NCBI RefSeq assembly: GCF_900182785.1
Contig: NZ_FXTS01000001.1
Span: 62,001 to 126,000 of the forward strand
Length of the DNA: 64,000 nt
From: Oceanospirillum linum
GTDB lineage: Bacteria > Pseudomonadota > Gammaproteobacteria > Pseudomonadales > Halomonadaceae
Direction of reading: 5' to 3'
The notes below the pieces were generated by a model. It searched no databases, was not told the DNA's origin, and saw only the letters and a list, made by a program, of their open reading frames with translations. The translations under genes and the position numbers were made by a program. Below, piece after piece: positions 36,406 to 45,484 of the stretch (positions within the stretch are counted from its first letter, which is position 1; each line of letters starts with the position of its first letter).

Positions 36406-37632
36406 GTGGAGACCATTTCTGTGGACACAATAAACAGTGCAGTTGAAACACTGATGCAGGGAGCAAATACGCTCTTTATTCTTATAGGAGCTATTCTGGT
36501 TCTGGCAATGCATGCCGGTTTTGCTTTTCTTGAAGTGGGTACGGTGCGCAAAAAGAACCAGGTGAATGCATTAGTCAAAATTATGACTGACTTTGGTTTT
36601 TCAACGTTAGCTTACTTCTTTATTGGCTATTGGATCGCCTATGACATCACTTTCTTCAGCAGTGCTGAGGTTCTGGCTGAGGCCAATGGTTATGCACTGG
36701 TGAAATTCTTCTTTCTGCTGACCTTTGCCGCAGCAATTCCCGCTATTATCTCGGGGGGTGTTGCTGAACGGGCTCGTTTCTACCCTATGCTAATGGCTTC
36801 AGCTCTGATTGTCGGACTGGTTTACCCGCTATTCGAAGGCATCATCTGGAACGGAAACTACGGCTTTCAGGATTGGCTGACAAACCAGTTTGGTGCACCT
36901 TTCCATGATTTCGCCGGTTCTGTGGTGGTTCACGGCGTCGGTGGCTGGATCGCACTGGCAGCTATTTTGGTTCTGGGTGCCCGCGCCGGACGCTATCGTA
37001 ATGGCAAGGTGGTTGCTTTCGCACCGTCGAATATCCCTTTTCTTGCCTTAGGCTCCTGGATTCTGACCGTTGGCTGGTTTGGGTTCAACGTTATGTCTGC
37101 ACAAACTATTGACGGTATCAGTGGTCTGGTTGCGGTTAACTCGCTGATGGCGATGGTCGGCGGCATTATAGCCTCAATGTTTCTGGGTAAAAATGACCCT
37201 GGCTTCATTCATAACGGACCTTTGGCCGGACTGGTGGCCGTTTGTGCCGGCTCTGATATTATGCACCCTATGGGAGCACTGATCACCGGAAGTATTGCCG
37301 GTGCTCTTTTCGTCGTAATGTTCACCCTGGCGCAAAACAAATGGCCTCGCCTGGATGATGTACTGGGTGTCTGGCCTCTGCATGGGCTTTGCGGAGTCTG
37401 GGGCGGTATCGCCGCTGGAATATTTGGTCTGGAAGCACTGGGAGGACTCGGTGGTGTGACGCTGGCCTCACAGCTAATCGGCACACTGGCGGGTATCGTT
37501 ATCGCCATTGTTGGCGGCTTCATCGTATACGGACTGGTACACAAAATAGCCAATATCCGCATGGACGAAGAAGAAGAGTTTAACGGCGCAGATCTCAGTA
37601 TTCACAAAATTGGGGCAACCAGTGACGACTAA
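36406..37632 (+). CDS. amt: Ammonium transporter Amt
   Basis: 408 residues, eleven membrane helices. Key features are HAGFAFLEVG at the start, DFAGSVVVHGVGGWIAL carrying the Asp of the ammonium site and a pore His, and the second pore His in HGLCGVWGG. It conducts ammonium under nitrogen limitation and is usually gated by GlnK, but no glnK is adjacent. The start is GTG 36406 with AGGGGAAG upstream. The ORF has no N-terminal signal peptide, unlike some Amt proteins. Confidence 0.95.
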   Translation: METISVDTINSAVETLMQGANTLFILIGAILVLAMHAGFAFLEVGTVRKKNQVNALVKIMTDFGFSTLAYFFIGYWIAYDITFFSSAEVLAEANGYALVKFFFLLTFAAAIPAIISGGVAERARFYPMLMASALIVGLVYPLFEGIIWNGNYGFQDWLTNQFGAPFHDFAGSVVVHGVGGWIALAAILVLGARAGRYRNGKVVAFAPSNIPFLALGSWILTVGWFGFNVMSAQTIDGISGLVAVNSLMAMVGGIIASMFLGKNDPGFIHNGPLAGLVAVCAGSDIMHPMGALITGSIAGALFVVMFTLAQNKWPRLDDVLGVWPLHGLCGVWGGIAAGIFGLEALGGLGGVTLASQLIGTLAGIVIAIVGGFIVYGLVHKIANIRMDEEEEFNGADLSIHKIGATSDD

Positions 37633-37668
37633 GCTCTGCTAAGCCCACCGCTCTTTGCTGGCAACCTG

Positions 37669-37698
37669 AACACCCGGCTTCCACTGCCGGGTGTTTTA
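37669..37698 (+). terminator. Intrinsic terminator after amt
   Basis: AACACCCGGC / GCCGGGTGTT arms (37669-37678 / 37686-37695) followed by TT. Confidence 0.85.
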
Positions 37699-37812
37699 CT
37701 TTGAGCCCTGCTCTGCTTAAGCCTCTCTTTTCGCCGTGATTAAGGCAGGACAACACGCTGACGATTCATTAAAATCCCCTGCCTGTCCTTTATTGATGCC
37801 TCAGAGATACCC

Positions 37813-39108
37813 ATGCCTTCAGAATTCAGCGTATCTGATTCGACTCAGATCCCCCTCGTCCAAACAAGTTTAAAAGCCGAAGGGGCGATCATTGTTGGCG
37901 CCGGCCCAGCGGGACTAATGGCAGCTCAGGTGCTGCTGGAACAGGGTATTCCGGTTGATCTCTTTGAGGCGATGCCCACTGTTGCCCGTAAGTTTCTTTA
38001 TGCCGGTAAAAGCGGCATGAATATCAGTCATGCGGAAGCCACAGAACAGTTTCTGACCCGCTACAGCACAAGTTCCGTCCAGCCAGCGCACCCTCACCTG
38101 CTTGAGTCGGTCAGACAATTTGATAACACCCAGGTTAAGCACTGGGTTGAGTCAATGGGAATCGAAACCTTTATCGGCTCATCCGGCCGGGTTTTTCCAA
38201 CGGGAATGAAAGCCGCACCCCTGCTTCGCAGCTGGCTGCAGAAACTAAAGAACCTCGGGTTAAAGCTCCATACCCGCTTCTACTGGCAAGGCTGGCAGGG
38301 AGAACAGCTCATATTCAACACGCCTGCTGGCAAAACTCAGGTTACGGGCAAAGCCTGCTTACTCTCCCTCGGGGGCGGCAGCTGGAAAAAACTTGGCAGC
38401 GACGGTCTCTGGCAGAAGCCGCTCTCTGATCAGGGGATTGAGTTAACCAAGCTTCGTCCCAGCAACTGTGGTTTTCAGGTGAGCTGGCCAGCAGGCTTTG
38501 CAGATGAATTTGCCGGTACCCCTCTGAAGAGCGTTGCTCTCTCTTCAGTCACCCCCAGTGGTAACACTATCGCAAAAAGTGGTGACCTTATGATCAGCAG
38601 GAAGGGTATTGAAGGCGGGTTAGTCTATGGCGTCAGTGCCAGTCTGAGGGATCAGATCATTCAGAACGGTCAGGCAACACTGCTTATCGACCTCCTCCCT
38701 GCACGCTCCCAGGATGAGATCGAAAAAGCACTATACAACCGGGGAAAGCGCTCCATCAGTCACTGCCTGAAACAGCTGAAACTGAGTCCCGCTAAACAGG
38801 CGCTACTCAGGCAGTTAACCGATAAAGAGACCTTTCAGGATATTTCTCGATTAGCCGCAGCCATCAAGAAACTGCCTCTGCCACTAACCGAAACCCAGCC
38901 GACAGACAGGGCGATCAGCACTGCAGGCGGTGTCAGGTTTTCTCAGCTGAACCACCATCTGATGGCCACAGAGATACCGGGGTTATTTTTTGCCGGAGAG
39001 ATGCTGGACTGGGAAGCCCCGACCGGCGGTTACCTGCTGACAGCATGTCTTGCCACAGGCCATCAGGCAGGTCAGGGAATGGTTGAGTTTATCCGGGGTA
39101 GCGTTTAA
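37813..39108 (+). CDS. HI0933-like NAD(P)/FAD-dependent flavoprotein (TIGR03862 type)
   Basis: 431 residues with an N-terminal FAD Rossmann motif, IIVGAGPAGLMAAQVLLEQG (residues about 26-45), the family's ARKFLYAGKSGMNIS, and a C-terminal second FAD motif ATGHQAG / FFAGEMLDWEAPTGGYLL. It belongs to the BaiN/HI0933 superfamily, branch TIGR03862. Reaction unknown; members are suspected to reduce enoyl or other conjugated substrates. Monocistronic between amt and a convergent peptidase gene. Confidence 0.87.
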   Translation: MPSEFSVSDSTQIPLVQTSLKAEGAIIVGAGPAGLMAAQVLLEQGIPVDLFEAMPTVARKFLYAGKSGMNISHAEATEQFLTRYSTSSVQPAHPHLLESVRQFDNTQVKHWVESMGIETFIGSSGRVFPTGMKAAPLLRSWLQKLKNLGLKLHTRFYWQGWQGEQLIFNTPAGKTQVTGKACLLSLGGGSWKKLGSDGLWQKPLSDQGIELTKLRPSNCGFQVSWPAGFADEFAGTPLKSVALSSVTPSGNTIAKSGDLMISRKGIEGGLVYGVSASLRDQIIQNGQATLLIDLLPARSQDEIEKALYNRGKRSISHCLKQLKLSPAKQALLRQLTDKETFQDISRLAAAIKKLPLPLTETQPTDRAISTAGGVRFSQLNHHLMATEIPGLFFAGEMLDWEAPTGGYLLTACLATGHQAGQGMVEFIRGSV

Positions 39109-39144
39109 TTCAGAATGCTCTGGCTTTCCTTAACACCAAAATCA

Positions 39145-40014
39145 CTATTTTTCCAGAAATAGCGCCGGATCCACTCGCGCTCCATTGAGTGTTACGGTCC
39201 AATGCAGGTGTGGGCCGGTTACACGGCCTGTTGCACCCACCTCACCCAACTTATCACCCGCTGAAACGGTATCACCGACTTTCAATGCCTCTGTTTCAGA
39301 CAGATGGCAATAAAGCGTTGTCAGGCCTTGCCCATGATCAACAATCACCGTCTTACCATTAAAGTAATAGTCACCGATCGCCGCCACTTTACCATTGAGT
39401 GCTGACAGTACCGGAGTTCCCGTGGGTGCTGCGATATCCATGCCACTGTGGGGCTTGCGGGGTTTACCATTAAACACTCGTCGCAGACCAAAGGAGCTGC
39501 TGATCCTTCCTTCTGTTGGCTGTACAAGGGCGTCAGGCAAAGGGTGAATGACAGGCTTAAAAGTATCCATCGCCCCCCGAATCTCAGGTGTTTCACGCCA
39601 CACACGCTGCAACTGCTCGGTACTCAGATTGACATGTTTATTCTTCACCGTCAGGCGCTGTTCCTGATATTTTTTATCCGTTACTTTAAAGTCCAACGGT
39701 TTGTCGCCATCCTTTGTTCGCCAAAACGCCTGATACTGGCCTGCTTTCAGGGAAAGCGGCAGGCCAACCCAGGCATACCAGGTATCATCCTGTTTTGCGG
39801 TAAAGACCCTTTTTTTCTGGAAAAAAACATGGGGCGGTGCATCACCTTTCTGAGGCAGCTTAATAACCGCAACCCCGCCGGGAACCCGGGAGTCCTCCGG
39901 AGTAAATCCGGCGTATACCCCACCAGCAAAAAACAGGCTAAACACAATGATCACAGCCGGGATTAGCAACCGGTAACGAGAAGCGTAAAGATAAAACCCT
40001 GAAGATAAAGACAC
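39145..40014 (-). CDS. M23 family (LytM-type) zinc metallopeptidase
   Basis: 289 residues. A membrane or signal segment (about 14-35, LLIPAVIIVFSLFFAGGVYA) leads to a periplasmic beta domain and the M23 fold. Zinc motif HxxxD is seen as HSGMDIAAPTGTPV and the second as HLHW; LYCHL supplies the third His. It probably cleaves peptidoglycan cross-links or activates an amidase. GTG 40014 has a full AGGGAG 7 nt upstream; an in-frame ATG at 40113 would add 33 Cys-rich residues and lacks an SD. Confidence 0.88.
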   Translation of the reverse strand: MSLSSGFYLYASRYRLLIPAVIIVFSLFFAGGVYAGFTPEDSRVPGGVAVIKLPQKGDAPPHVFFQKKRVFTAKQDDTWYAWVGLPLSLKAGQYQAFWRTKDGDKPLDFKVTDKKYQEQRLTVKNKHVNLSTEQLQRVWRETPEIRGAMDTFKPVIHPLPDALVQPTEGRISSSFGLRRVFNGKPRKPHSGMDIAAPTGTPVLSALNGKVAAIGDYYFNGKTVIVDHGQGLTTLYCHLSETEALKVGDTVSAGDKLGEVGATGRVTGPHLHWTVTLNGARVDPALFLEK

Positions 40015-40130
40015 GGAAAAACTCCCTGAAAGCGAAATATAAACCCAGGCAAAGCATGGGCCGGGACAAAGACTATAGTGACAACAGTTTGCCCTAGACA
40101 GAAAAGGTGTCAAGACAGCCGATGCCGGTA

Positions 40131-41033
40131 CTATGCAGGGGCGTCGGCATCAGATGCCTCCCGACACAACTGCAGCCAACGACTGACGCCGGCACTTCGG
40201 TATTTCTGTTTATGCAGAATAAAGTAGAACAGGCGACGGGTATTCCGGTGTGGTATTGCCAAAGGAACTAAGGCCCCTCGACTGAAAGCATCCTCAAGCG
40301 TAACCCGGGAGAGGCAGCCGAGCCCCATACCTGCTTCAACGGCCCGTTTAATCGCTTCGGTGTGCTGAAGCTCCAGTAACACGTTAAGCTCCGGCAAAAT
40401 ACCACTCATAATCCGGTCAAAGGTCTGCCGTGTACCTGAACCGGTCTCACGCAGAATCCAGTTAGCTGACTTCAGAGCCTGATCATCCAACACCTTACCG
40501 GCTGCTGCAAGGGGATGGTTACAGGATGCGAAAACCACCAACTCATCTTCCCGCCAGGGAATCACCTCCAGTTCAGGGTGTTGAATCTCACCCTCCACTA
40601 GCCCTACATCCAGCTCAAAATTGACAACCTTACGGGCAATTGCAGCGGTATTCTCGACATCAAGGGTCACCTTGGCATCCGGCTGAGATGCCATATATTG
40701 CGCCATCAGGTTAACCGCCAGATAGTTACCGATGCTCAGGGTTGCCCCTACCTTAAGATTCCCTGGTTGCTGATGCTGCTGCAGAGCAATTTCTAACTCC
40801 TGAGCCTGCGCCAGCAGGGATGCAGCCCGAGGCCGCAACAAGCGCCCCAGCTCATTCAGCTGCAAACGCTTACCAACCCGGTCAAAAAGTTGAATATCAA
40901 ACTGCTGCTCAAGCTCTTTCAGAGCACTACTGGCCGCAGACTGTGACATTGAAAGATTCTGTGCAGCTTTGGTTATATTTTCGAAATGTGCTGCCGCCAG
41001 AAACACCTCCAGCTGCCGTAGGCTATACCGCAC
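40131..41033 (-). CDS. LysR-family regulator divergent to fpr (FinR-like)
   Basis: 300 residues. HTH near the N terminus (ENITKAAQNLSMSQSAASSALKELE) and a LysR effector domain. It is divergent from the ferredoxin-NADP reductase gene, the same arrangement as finR and fpr in Pseudomonas putida, where FinR activates fpr under oxidative stress. A matching LysR-type palindrome lies between the genes. Assignment as FinR rests on position. Confidence 0.85.
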   Translation of the reverse strand: MRYSLRQLEVFLAAAHFENITKAAQNLSMSQSAASSALKELEQQFDIQLFDRVGKRLQLNELGRLLRPRAASLLAQAQELEIALQQHQQPGNLKVGATLSIGNYLAVNLMAQYMASQPDAKVTLDVENTAAIARKVVNFELDVGLVEGEIQHPELEVIPWREDELVVFASCNHPLAAAGKVLDDQALKSANWILRETGSGTRQTFDRIMSGILPELNVLLELQHTEAIKRAVEAGMGLGCLSRVTLEDAFSRGALVPLAIPHRNTRRLFYFILHKQKYRSAGVSRWLQLCREASDADAPA

Positions 41034-41096
41034 CCTGCTCTCCTTTTTTAGAATATAAAGTCAATAAACCCCTAAGTCACACTCATTATTGATAAA

Positions 41097-41115
41097 ATTG
41101 ATTACTAAAATCAAT
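41097..41115. promoter_or_regulatory. LysR-type operator between finR-like and fpr
   Basis: ATTGAT-N7-ATCAAT, a 19-bp perfect dyad with T-N11-A geometry, in the divergent promoter. A third half ATTGAT lies just upstream (41087-41092). Confidence 0.55.
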
Positions 41116-41201
41116 ATTAACTGTTTCTCCGATAGATAAGACAAGAAGTAAACTCTGCATAAATTACCTGATGCTATCGAAAGCGATTGCCGGAGAATCA
41201 A

Positions 41202-41975
41202 ATGTCTGCATTTATTAAAGAGGAAGTCCTCAGTGTTCATCACTGGGATAATAACCTGTTCAGCTTCAAGACCAGCCGAGCTTCAAGTCTGCGCTTTAAA
41301 AATGGCCACTTTATCATGATAGGCCTTGAGGTTGAGGGTCGCCCTCTGATGCGGGCCTATAGCATCGCCAGTGCAAACTATGAGGATCACCTGGAGTTTT
41401 TCAGTATCAAGGTGCCGGACGGGCCTTTAACATCGCGCCTGCAAAGCATTCAGCCCGGCGATAAGCTGGTTGTTAGTAGCAAGCCCACAGGCACTCTTAT
41501 CAACGACCATCTGTTACCCGGTAAGAATCTCTACCTGATCAGTACGGGCACCGGGCTAGCACCCTTTCTGAGTATCATCCGGGACCCGGAGATCTACGAA
41601 CAGTATGACAAAATTATTCTGACTCACGGTGTTCGCTACACCTCTGAGCTGGCCTATCAGGATCTGATTACAAAAGAGCTGCCGGAGCATGAATATTTTG
41701 GAGATCTGATACGGGAAAAGCTGGTTTACTATCCGACGGTGACACGTGAAGCTTATAAAAATGAAGGGCGGCTCACTGACCTGATGCGCAGTGGGAAACT
41801 GTTCACCGACCTGAACCTGCCAGCTTTTGATCTGGATAAGGATCGTTTTATGATCTGTGGCGGACCATCAATGCTTAAAGAGACTGTTGAGATCCTTCAG
41901 GAGCAGGGCTTTACCGAGGCCAAAAACAGCTCAGCAGGCCATTATGTTATCGAACGGGCTTTTGTTGAGAGCTAG
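41202..41975 (+). CDS. fpr: Ferredoxin--NADP reductase
   Basis: 257 residues of the bacterial FPR type. FAD-binding RAYSIAS (RxYS), GPLTSRLQ, the NADP-binding STGTGLAPFLSI, a CGGPSML motif and a C-terminal ...YVIERAFVES. It moves electrons between NADPH and ferredoxin/flavodoxin, protecting against oxidants and feeding Fe-S assembly. ATG 41202 has GGAG 6 nt upstream. Regulated probably by the divergent LysR protein. Confidence 0.95.
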   Translation: MSAFIKEEVLSVHHWDNNLFSFKTSRASSLRFKNGHFIMIGLEVEGRPLMRAYSIASANYEDHLEFFSIKVPDGPLTSRLQSIQPGDKLVVSSKPTGTLINDHLLPGKNLYLISTGTGLAPFLSIIRDPEIYEQYDKIILTHGVRYTSELAYQDLITKELPEHEYFGDLIREKLVYYPTVTREAYKNEGRLTDLMRSGKLFTDLNLPAFDLDKDRFMICGGPSMLKETVEILQEQGFTEAKNSSAGHYVIERAFVES

Positions 41976-42010
41976 AATAGCACTCCAAATGGTATAAGTC
42001 ATCGCAGTAA

Positions 42011-42057
42011 AAAAAACAGCACCGTGAACTTTTTACTTCACGGTGCTGTTTTGTTTT
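42011..42057. terminator. Bidirectional intrinsic terminator after fpr
   Basis: 13-bp arms 42016-42028 / 42037-42049 with A6 before and TTTGTTTT after. It can also end the leftward transcript of the S4-domain gene. Confidence 0.9.
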
Positions 42058-42091
42058 ATAGCCCCTTTAAACTCATGCCTCTGCTCCCGGT

Positions 42092-42307
42092 TTACTCCGC
42101 CAGGGTAATATTAAGGATCTGCTGTTCAAAAACGATACGATCACCGGCAACAATTTTGCGCCTTTTACGAGTATCTGTTTCGCCATTCACCTGAACACGC
42201 CCCTGCTCAATAGCCTGCTTGGCTTCACCACCGCTACTTACCAGGTTTTCAAATTTCAAAATCTTGTACAGTTCAACCGGTTCCCGGTTGATAATGACAT
42301 CTATCAT
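42092..42307 (-). CDS. S4-domain RNA-binding protein (YbcJ-like)
   Basis: 71 residues. It is essentially one S4 RNA-binding domain: LYKILKFENLVSSGGEAKQA, GRVQVNGETDTRKRRKI and GDRIVFEQ, as in E. coli YbcJ. It probably touches rRNA or tRNA. ATG 42307 has GAGG 5 nt upstream; an in-frame ATG at 42337 adds 10 residues. It lies 31 nt after the HutG-like gene in the same direction, so cotranscription is likely. Confidence 0.88.
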   Translation of the reverse strand: MIDVIINREPVELYKILKFENLVSSGGEAKQAIEQGRVQVNGETDTRKRRKIVAGDRIVFEQQILNITLAE

Positions 42308-42368
42308 CACGACCTCAACTAGAGCGCAAAAGCGCACAATATTTTTCTGATGGCCCGAATCAACGCCA

Positions 42369-43367
42369 TCAGACCTTAGCTATTTCATAAACCAGGCCAG
42401 CAGCAAGACGTGCTGTTCGGCCATCCGGATCTTCCAGAGGATTGCACTCCGCTATATCAACCAAAAGCAGAGGCACCTCTGCCCGTTGCGCCTCGTGTAG
42501 TATCAGTCTGAGCAGCCCCATACCAACTCGGGCATCGAGACCAAAGACAGAGGGTGCACTCACACCCGGAGCAGCAGCAATGGAAAAAAGATCAAGACTC
42601 ACCGACAGATAAAGATAATCCAGACTGGAAAGAAAACTCCGGATTTCCTGTTCAATTTCCGGAAAAAACGCTTCTCCACATTTCTGCTGCAAGCGCCAGT
42701 GCACGCCATAGGCTTCCGCACGGTCAAATTCTCCAGCGGAGGTTACCTGCTCATCCAGTCCTAAACAATAGCAGGGAAAATCGAGATTACGCTCTTTGCA
42801 ATACTGTGCGATCTGCAAAAAAACAGACTGAGCATTGGGCTGAGGGTCAGCCTCCGACATAGCCAGCCGCGCACCCAGACTGACAATACCAACGGAAACA
42901 TCCGACGAACCGGCAAAGACATGACGTGACGCCCCCTGATAGCTGGCCCAGCCAACCTCAAGCCCACCCCCAAGAATGACCGGTGTTAACCCTATATCCA
43001 GCAAATGAGCGACATGTCCTGCCAGCTGGCTCTGGGCAATAATCAGCTGCTCCTCTTCACACCAGATATCTCCGGCATCATAGATATCACGCTTCTGATG
43101 CCAGGCAAGATTTGCCAGTGCCCGGCGAATCACCAGAGGGCCATGGGCCGCCCCTGACCGGCCGGCACTGCGTTTTACCCCTTCATCCGTGGCAAAGCCG
43201 ATCAATGCCATCGGTGCAAGCTCTCCGCTTTGCCGGGAACACTCTGACGAGTAATCCTCCAGTGCTTTTATGCGGCCACTCCAGAACTGATCAATATCAA
43301 AGGTGGCCTGATCTTTAAGACGCTTTCTCTTCCAAAGGGTCATATCCGTTTTTTTATACGTCACCAC
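42369..43367 (-). CDS. HutG/arginase-family protein with lost metal ligands (likely pseudoenzyme)
   Basis: 332 residues aligning end to end with formimidoylglutamase (RSGAAHGPLVIRRAL, GGGLEVGWASYQG, APGVSAPSVFGLD, DIAECNPLEDPDGRTARLAAGLV). Manganese ligands are mostly replaced: GGGHE reads GGGLE (His to Leu), DAHFD reads GARLA (Asp, His and Asp all lost), and the DxD pair reads SLD (first Asp to Ser). Five of six ligands are thus gone while the reading frame is intact, so hydrolysis of formimidoylglutamate is unlikely. No other hut genes adjoin. Start is one of two adjacent GTG codons (43367 or 43364) after GGAGG. Confidence 0.75.
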   Translation of the reverse strand: MVTYKKTDMTLWKRKRLKDQATFDIDQFWSGRIKALEDYSSECSRQSGELAPMALIGFATDEGVKRSAGRSGAAHGPLVIRRALANLAWHQKRDIYDAGDIWCEEEQLIIAQSQLAGHVAHLLDIGLTPVILGGGLEVGWASYQGASRHVFAGSSDVSVGIVSLGARLAMSEADPQPNAQSVFLQIAQYCKERNLDFPCYCLGLDEQVTSAGEFDRAEAYGVHWRLQQKCGEAFFPEIEQEIRSFLSSLDYLYLSVSLDLFSIAAAPGVSAPSVFGLDARVGMGLLRLILHEAQRAEVPLLLVDIAECNPLEDPDGRTARLAAGLVYEIAKV

Positions 43368-43594
43368 AACCTCCCTAAGATAAAAATTGCTGGCCAGGCC
43401 TTAGTTCAACCGATATAACACCTCAGCCTGTTAACACTTTAGTCCATGATATTAAGAATAACGGATAAAGAATGACTCATGTCATACAAGAGCTGGCCAA
43501 CAACATCCGAATCCTTTTTCTTGATCCTGATCGATTTATTGCCTTGTCATAAAGCTATAATGACCTGAAATAGGGCATCATGAGACATCGCACG

Positions 43595-44140
43595 ATGACA
43601 GAACAAGACTTTTGGGACATTATCAATAACTCCCTGCAGCACAACGCTCCGGGATCTGAAGGCCAGTACCTGAGTATCTCTCAATCACTGGCAACATTAC
43701 TTCCTGAACAACTGATTGAGTTTGAAAACCATCTTGCACACCAGAAAAGCCGCGCATTCTGTTTCCCGGTACTGATGGCTAACTTTGCTCTTCAGAGTTA
43801 CATCAATGATGATATCTTTGAAGACTTCCGCCTTTGGCTGATCTCATTTGGACAGGACAAATTTGAAGCGGTTCTGAATCATGCCGATCAATTGGCGGAA
43901 TTCAGTAATGTTGAGGACCCGATCGAAGATATCACCGGGGAAGGACTGGTTTTTGCTGCCCAGGAGGCGTATGAAGCCGTAACAGGTCAGGACGACTTTC
44001 TGAAACGAGTCAGACCACAGCCCGACCCGGAGATCAACTACCCTTGGCCAGATAATCTGGGACAGCTGGAAGCGATGCTGCCAAACTTATTTAATAAGCA
44101 CTGGGATAAAAACCGTACTTACGAACTGGGTCCGGAATAA
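43595..44140 (+). CDS. DUF4240 domain protein
   Basis: 181 residues beginning MTEQDFWDIINNSLQ, the usual DUF4240 opening, with an aromatic FEDFRLWLISFGQDKF segment and an acidic GLVFAAQEAYEAVTG helix. Function unknown; the family turns up near polymorphic toxin immunity and housekeeping loci alike. ATG 43595 fits the family N terminus; ATG 43580 would add five residues. It is a single gene, convergent with the antitoxin gene. Confidence 0.75.
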   Translation: MTEQDFWDIINNSLQHNAPGSEGQYLSISQSLATLLPEQLIEFENHLAHQKSRAFCFPVLMANFALQSYINDDIFEDFRLWLISFGQDKFEAVLNHADQLAEFSNVEDPIEDITGEGLVFAAQEAYEAVTGQDDFLKRVRPQPDPEINYPWPDNLGQLEAMLPNLFNKHWDKNRTYELGPE

Positions 44141-44198
44141 CCCTCTGCACAGTATATTTCCAGGGAAGGAATTACCTGCAGAGTATCTGAGTAAGGAA

Positions 44199-44468
44199 CT
44201 ATGTTGGATCAAGACTCTCAGTCTTATCAGTACTCTCTGCAGCAGTTCCCATATTACCCTGTGATTGTGGCTCGGATCGAAGAGACTCAGCCATTGCAGA
44301 CATAGAAACGACCTGCAAAATATCATTAATGGAGTTCCAGTCTTCCTCTGAAATCATCACCGCCCGACCAGACTCACCCTCAATGAAAATAGTAGCTTGC
44401 TCTTGTACTGTCTGATCGACCCACTGCTCAGGTCGCCGGGCAAATTCTTTACTGGTTAGTTTCATCAT
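44199..44468 (-). CDS. Phd/YefM-family antitoxin without a toxin
   Basis: 89 residues with the N-terminal Phd/YefM DNA-binding fold (KLTSKEFARRPEQWVDQTVQ, then a beta hairpin TIFIEGESGRAVMISEEDW) and a disordered polar C-terminal tail. Antitoxins normally precede a RelE/YoeB or Doc toxin; here the next frame downstream is the stop of a convergent gene 58 nt away, so it is orphaned. It may be a free-standing repressor. Confidence 0.8.
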   Translation of the reverse strand: MMKLTSKEFARRPEQWVDQTVQEQATIFIEGESGRAVMISEEDWNSINDILQVVSMSAMAESLRSEPQSQGNMGTAAESTDKTESLDPT

Positions 44469-44920
44469 TCATCAGCTCCGCTCTTCCGCACCAGGCCGAA
44501 CCGTCACAGGTACAGTACATATCACAGGTTAACAGGCATAATCACTAGCTCTTAGCATAACGGCTAGGGTAAACCCTAATACTGAGTTTAGGTAAAAGAT
44601 CTTATTTTTTCATCCTTAATTCGCAAGACCACGACGCTGATCACAACTATACAAACTATAGAGGCATTTCATAAGACTCTTAATATTTTGCACCCTGATG
44701 ATGTCGCTTTGTAATCAGAGGCCTCCACGGAAAACGCCTCGATAAACGCTATACAGGCCTTGATGCATATCACACCAGAACAGATAACCTACTGAAGCAC
44801 GGGATTTTTCATCAAAAGCTCTCGTTTTTATCTATGATTAAAGCCTATAATCTTTTGGCTCCCAATCCGTCTTACGGAAAAGAAACTCTAAAACATCAGT
44901 AAAAGATGCAGGATCAGTCT
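44469..44920. other. Intergenic region, 450 nt
   Basis: No gene seen. A short palindrome TAGGG-TAAA-CCCTA lies at 44565-44578, about 97 nt before the antitoxin start, and could be its operator. The rest is AT-rich with no recognised element. Confidence 0.35.
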
Positions 44921-45448
44921 ATGAGTCGACAATATATGACACTGGGGTTCTACCACGGCTTTAATAAGATGTTTCGCCCTACTTACGATATTTTCGACTG
45001 CGAAGGAAATCCTGTGTATGCCGATACCAAAGCGATAAAAAAACTTATTGAAGATAACGTTATTTCAGACCCTACAGACCGGGACGGCCTGGAAAGACAT
45101 CTGATTCATGAAGGTGTTCTGCACGCAAATGGACATCTGTTGGATGGCATCGCCCTGGATCGGGCAAAACAGGAGCCTCTTTCCGTGGATATCCCACCGA
45201 TGGAAGATGAGAAACGCTTTGTACTTGCCTGGAGTACGTTAAATAAAATCCCGGTCCGGCGCGGTAAGTCTACCCGAGGGGTTAAACTCCCCATAGGGCA
45301 GTTTCCTGAAGGGACACCTATAATAGATATCCGTCGTCAATTGATACCTGTCTTTCCGGAATTTGATATAGAATTTGCCATCGAAGAGGGTGTTAACCTG
45401 ATGCTGATTAAACGTCGTGAAGCCCTGCTCCAGGATCCGGCAGCCTAG
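44921..45448 (+). CDS. Hypothetical protein (175 residues)
   Basis: I do not recognise this family. The sequence is soluble with mixed alpha/beta character: MSRQYMTLGFYHGFNKMF, a linker with SDPTDRDGLERHLIHEG, then ESDIPP-like and RRGKSTRGVKLPIGQFPEG, and a hydrophobic FDIEFAIEEGVNLMLI strand-helix end. AGGA lies 7 nt before ATG 44921, a convincing start. No close neighbour in the same direction. Function unknown. Confidence 0.6.
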   Translation: MSRQYMTLGFYHGFNKMFRPTYDIFDCEGNPVYADTKAIKKLIEDNVISDPTDRDGLERHLIHEGVLHANGHLLDGIALDRAKQEPLSVDIPPMEDEKRFVLAWSTLNKIPVRRGKSTRGVKLPIGQFPEGTPIIDIRRQLIPVFPEFDIEFAIEEGVNLMLIKRREALLQDPAA

Positions 45449-45484
45449 CTTTTTCAGGTAAAAAGATGAATAGCCTGATACCTG

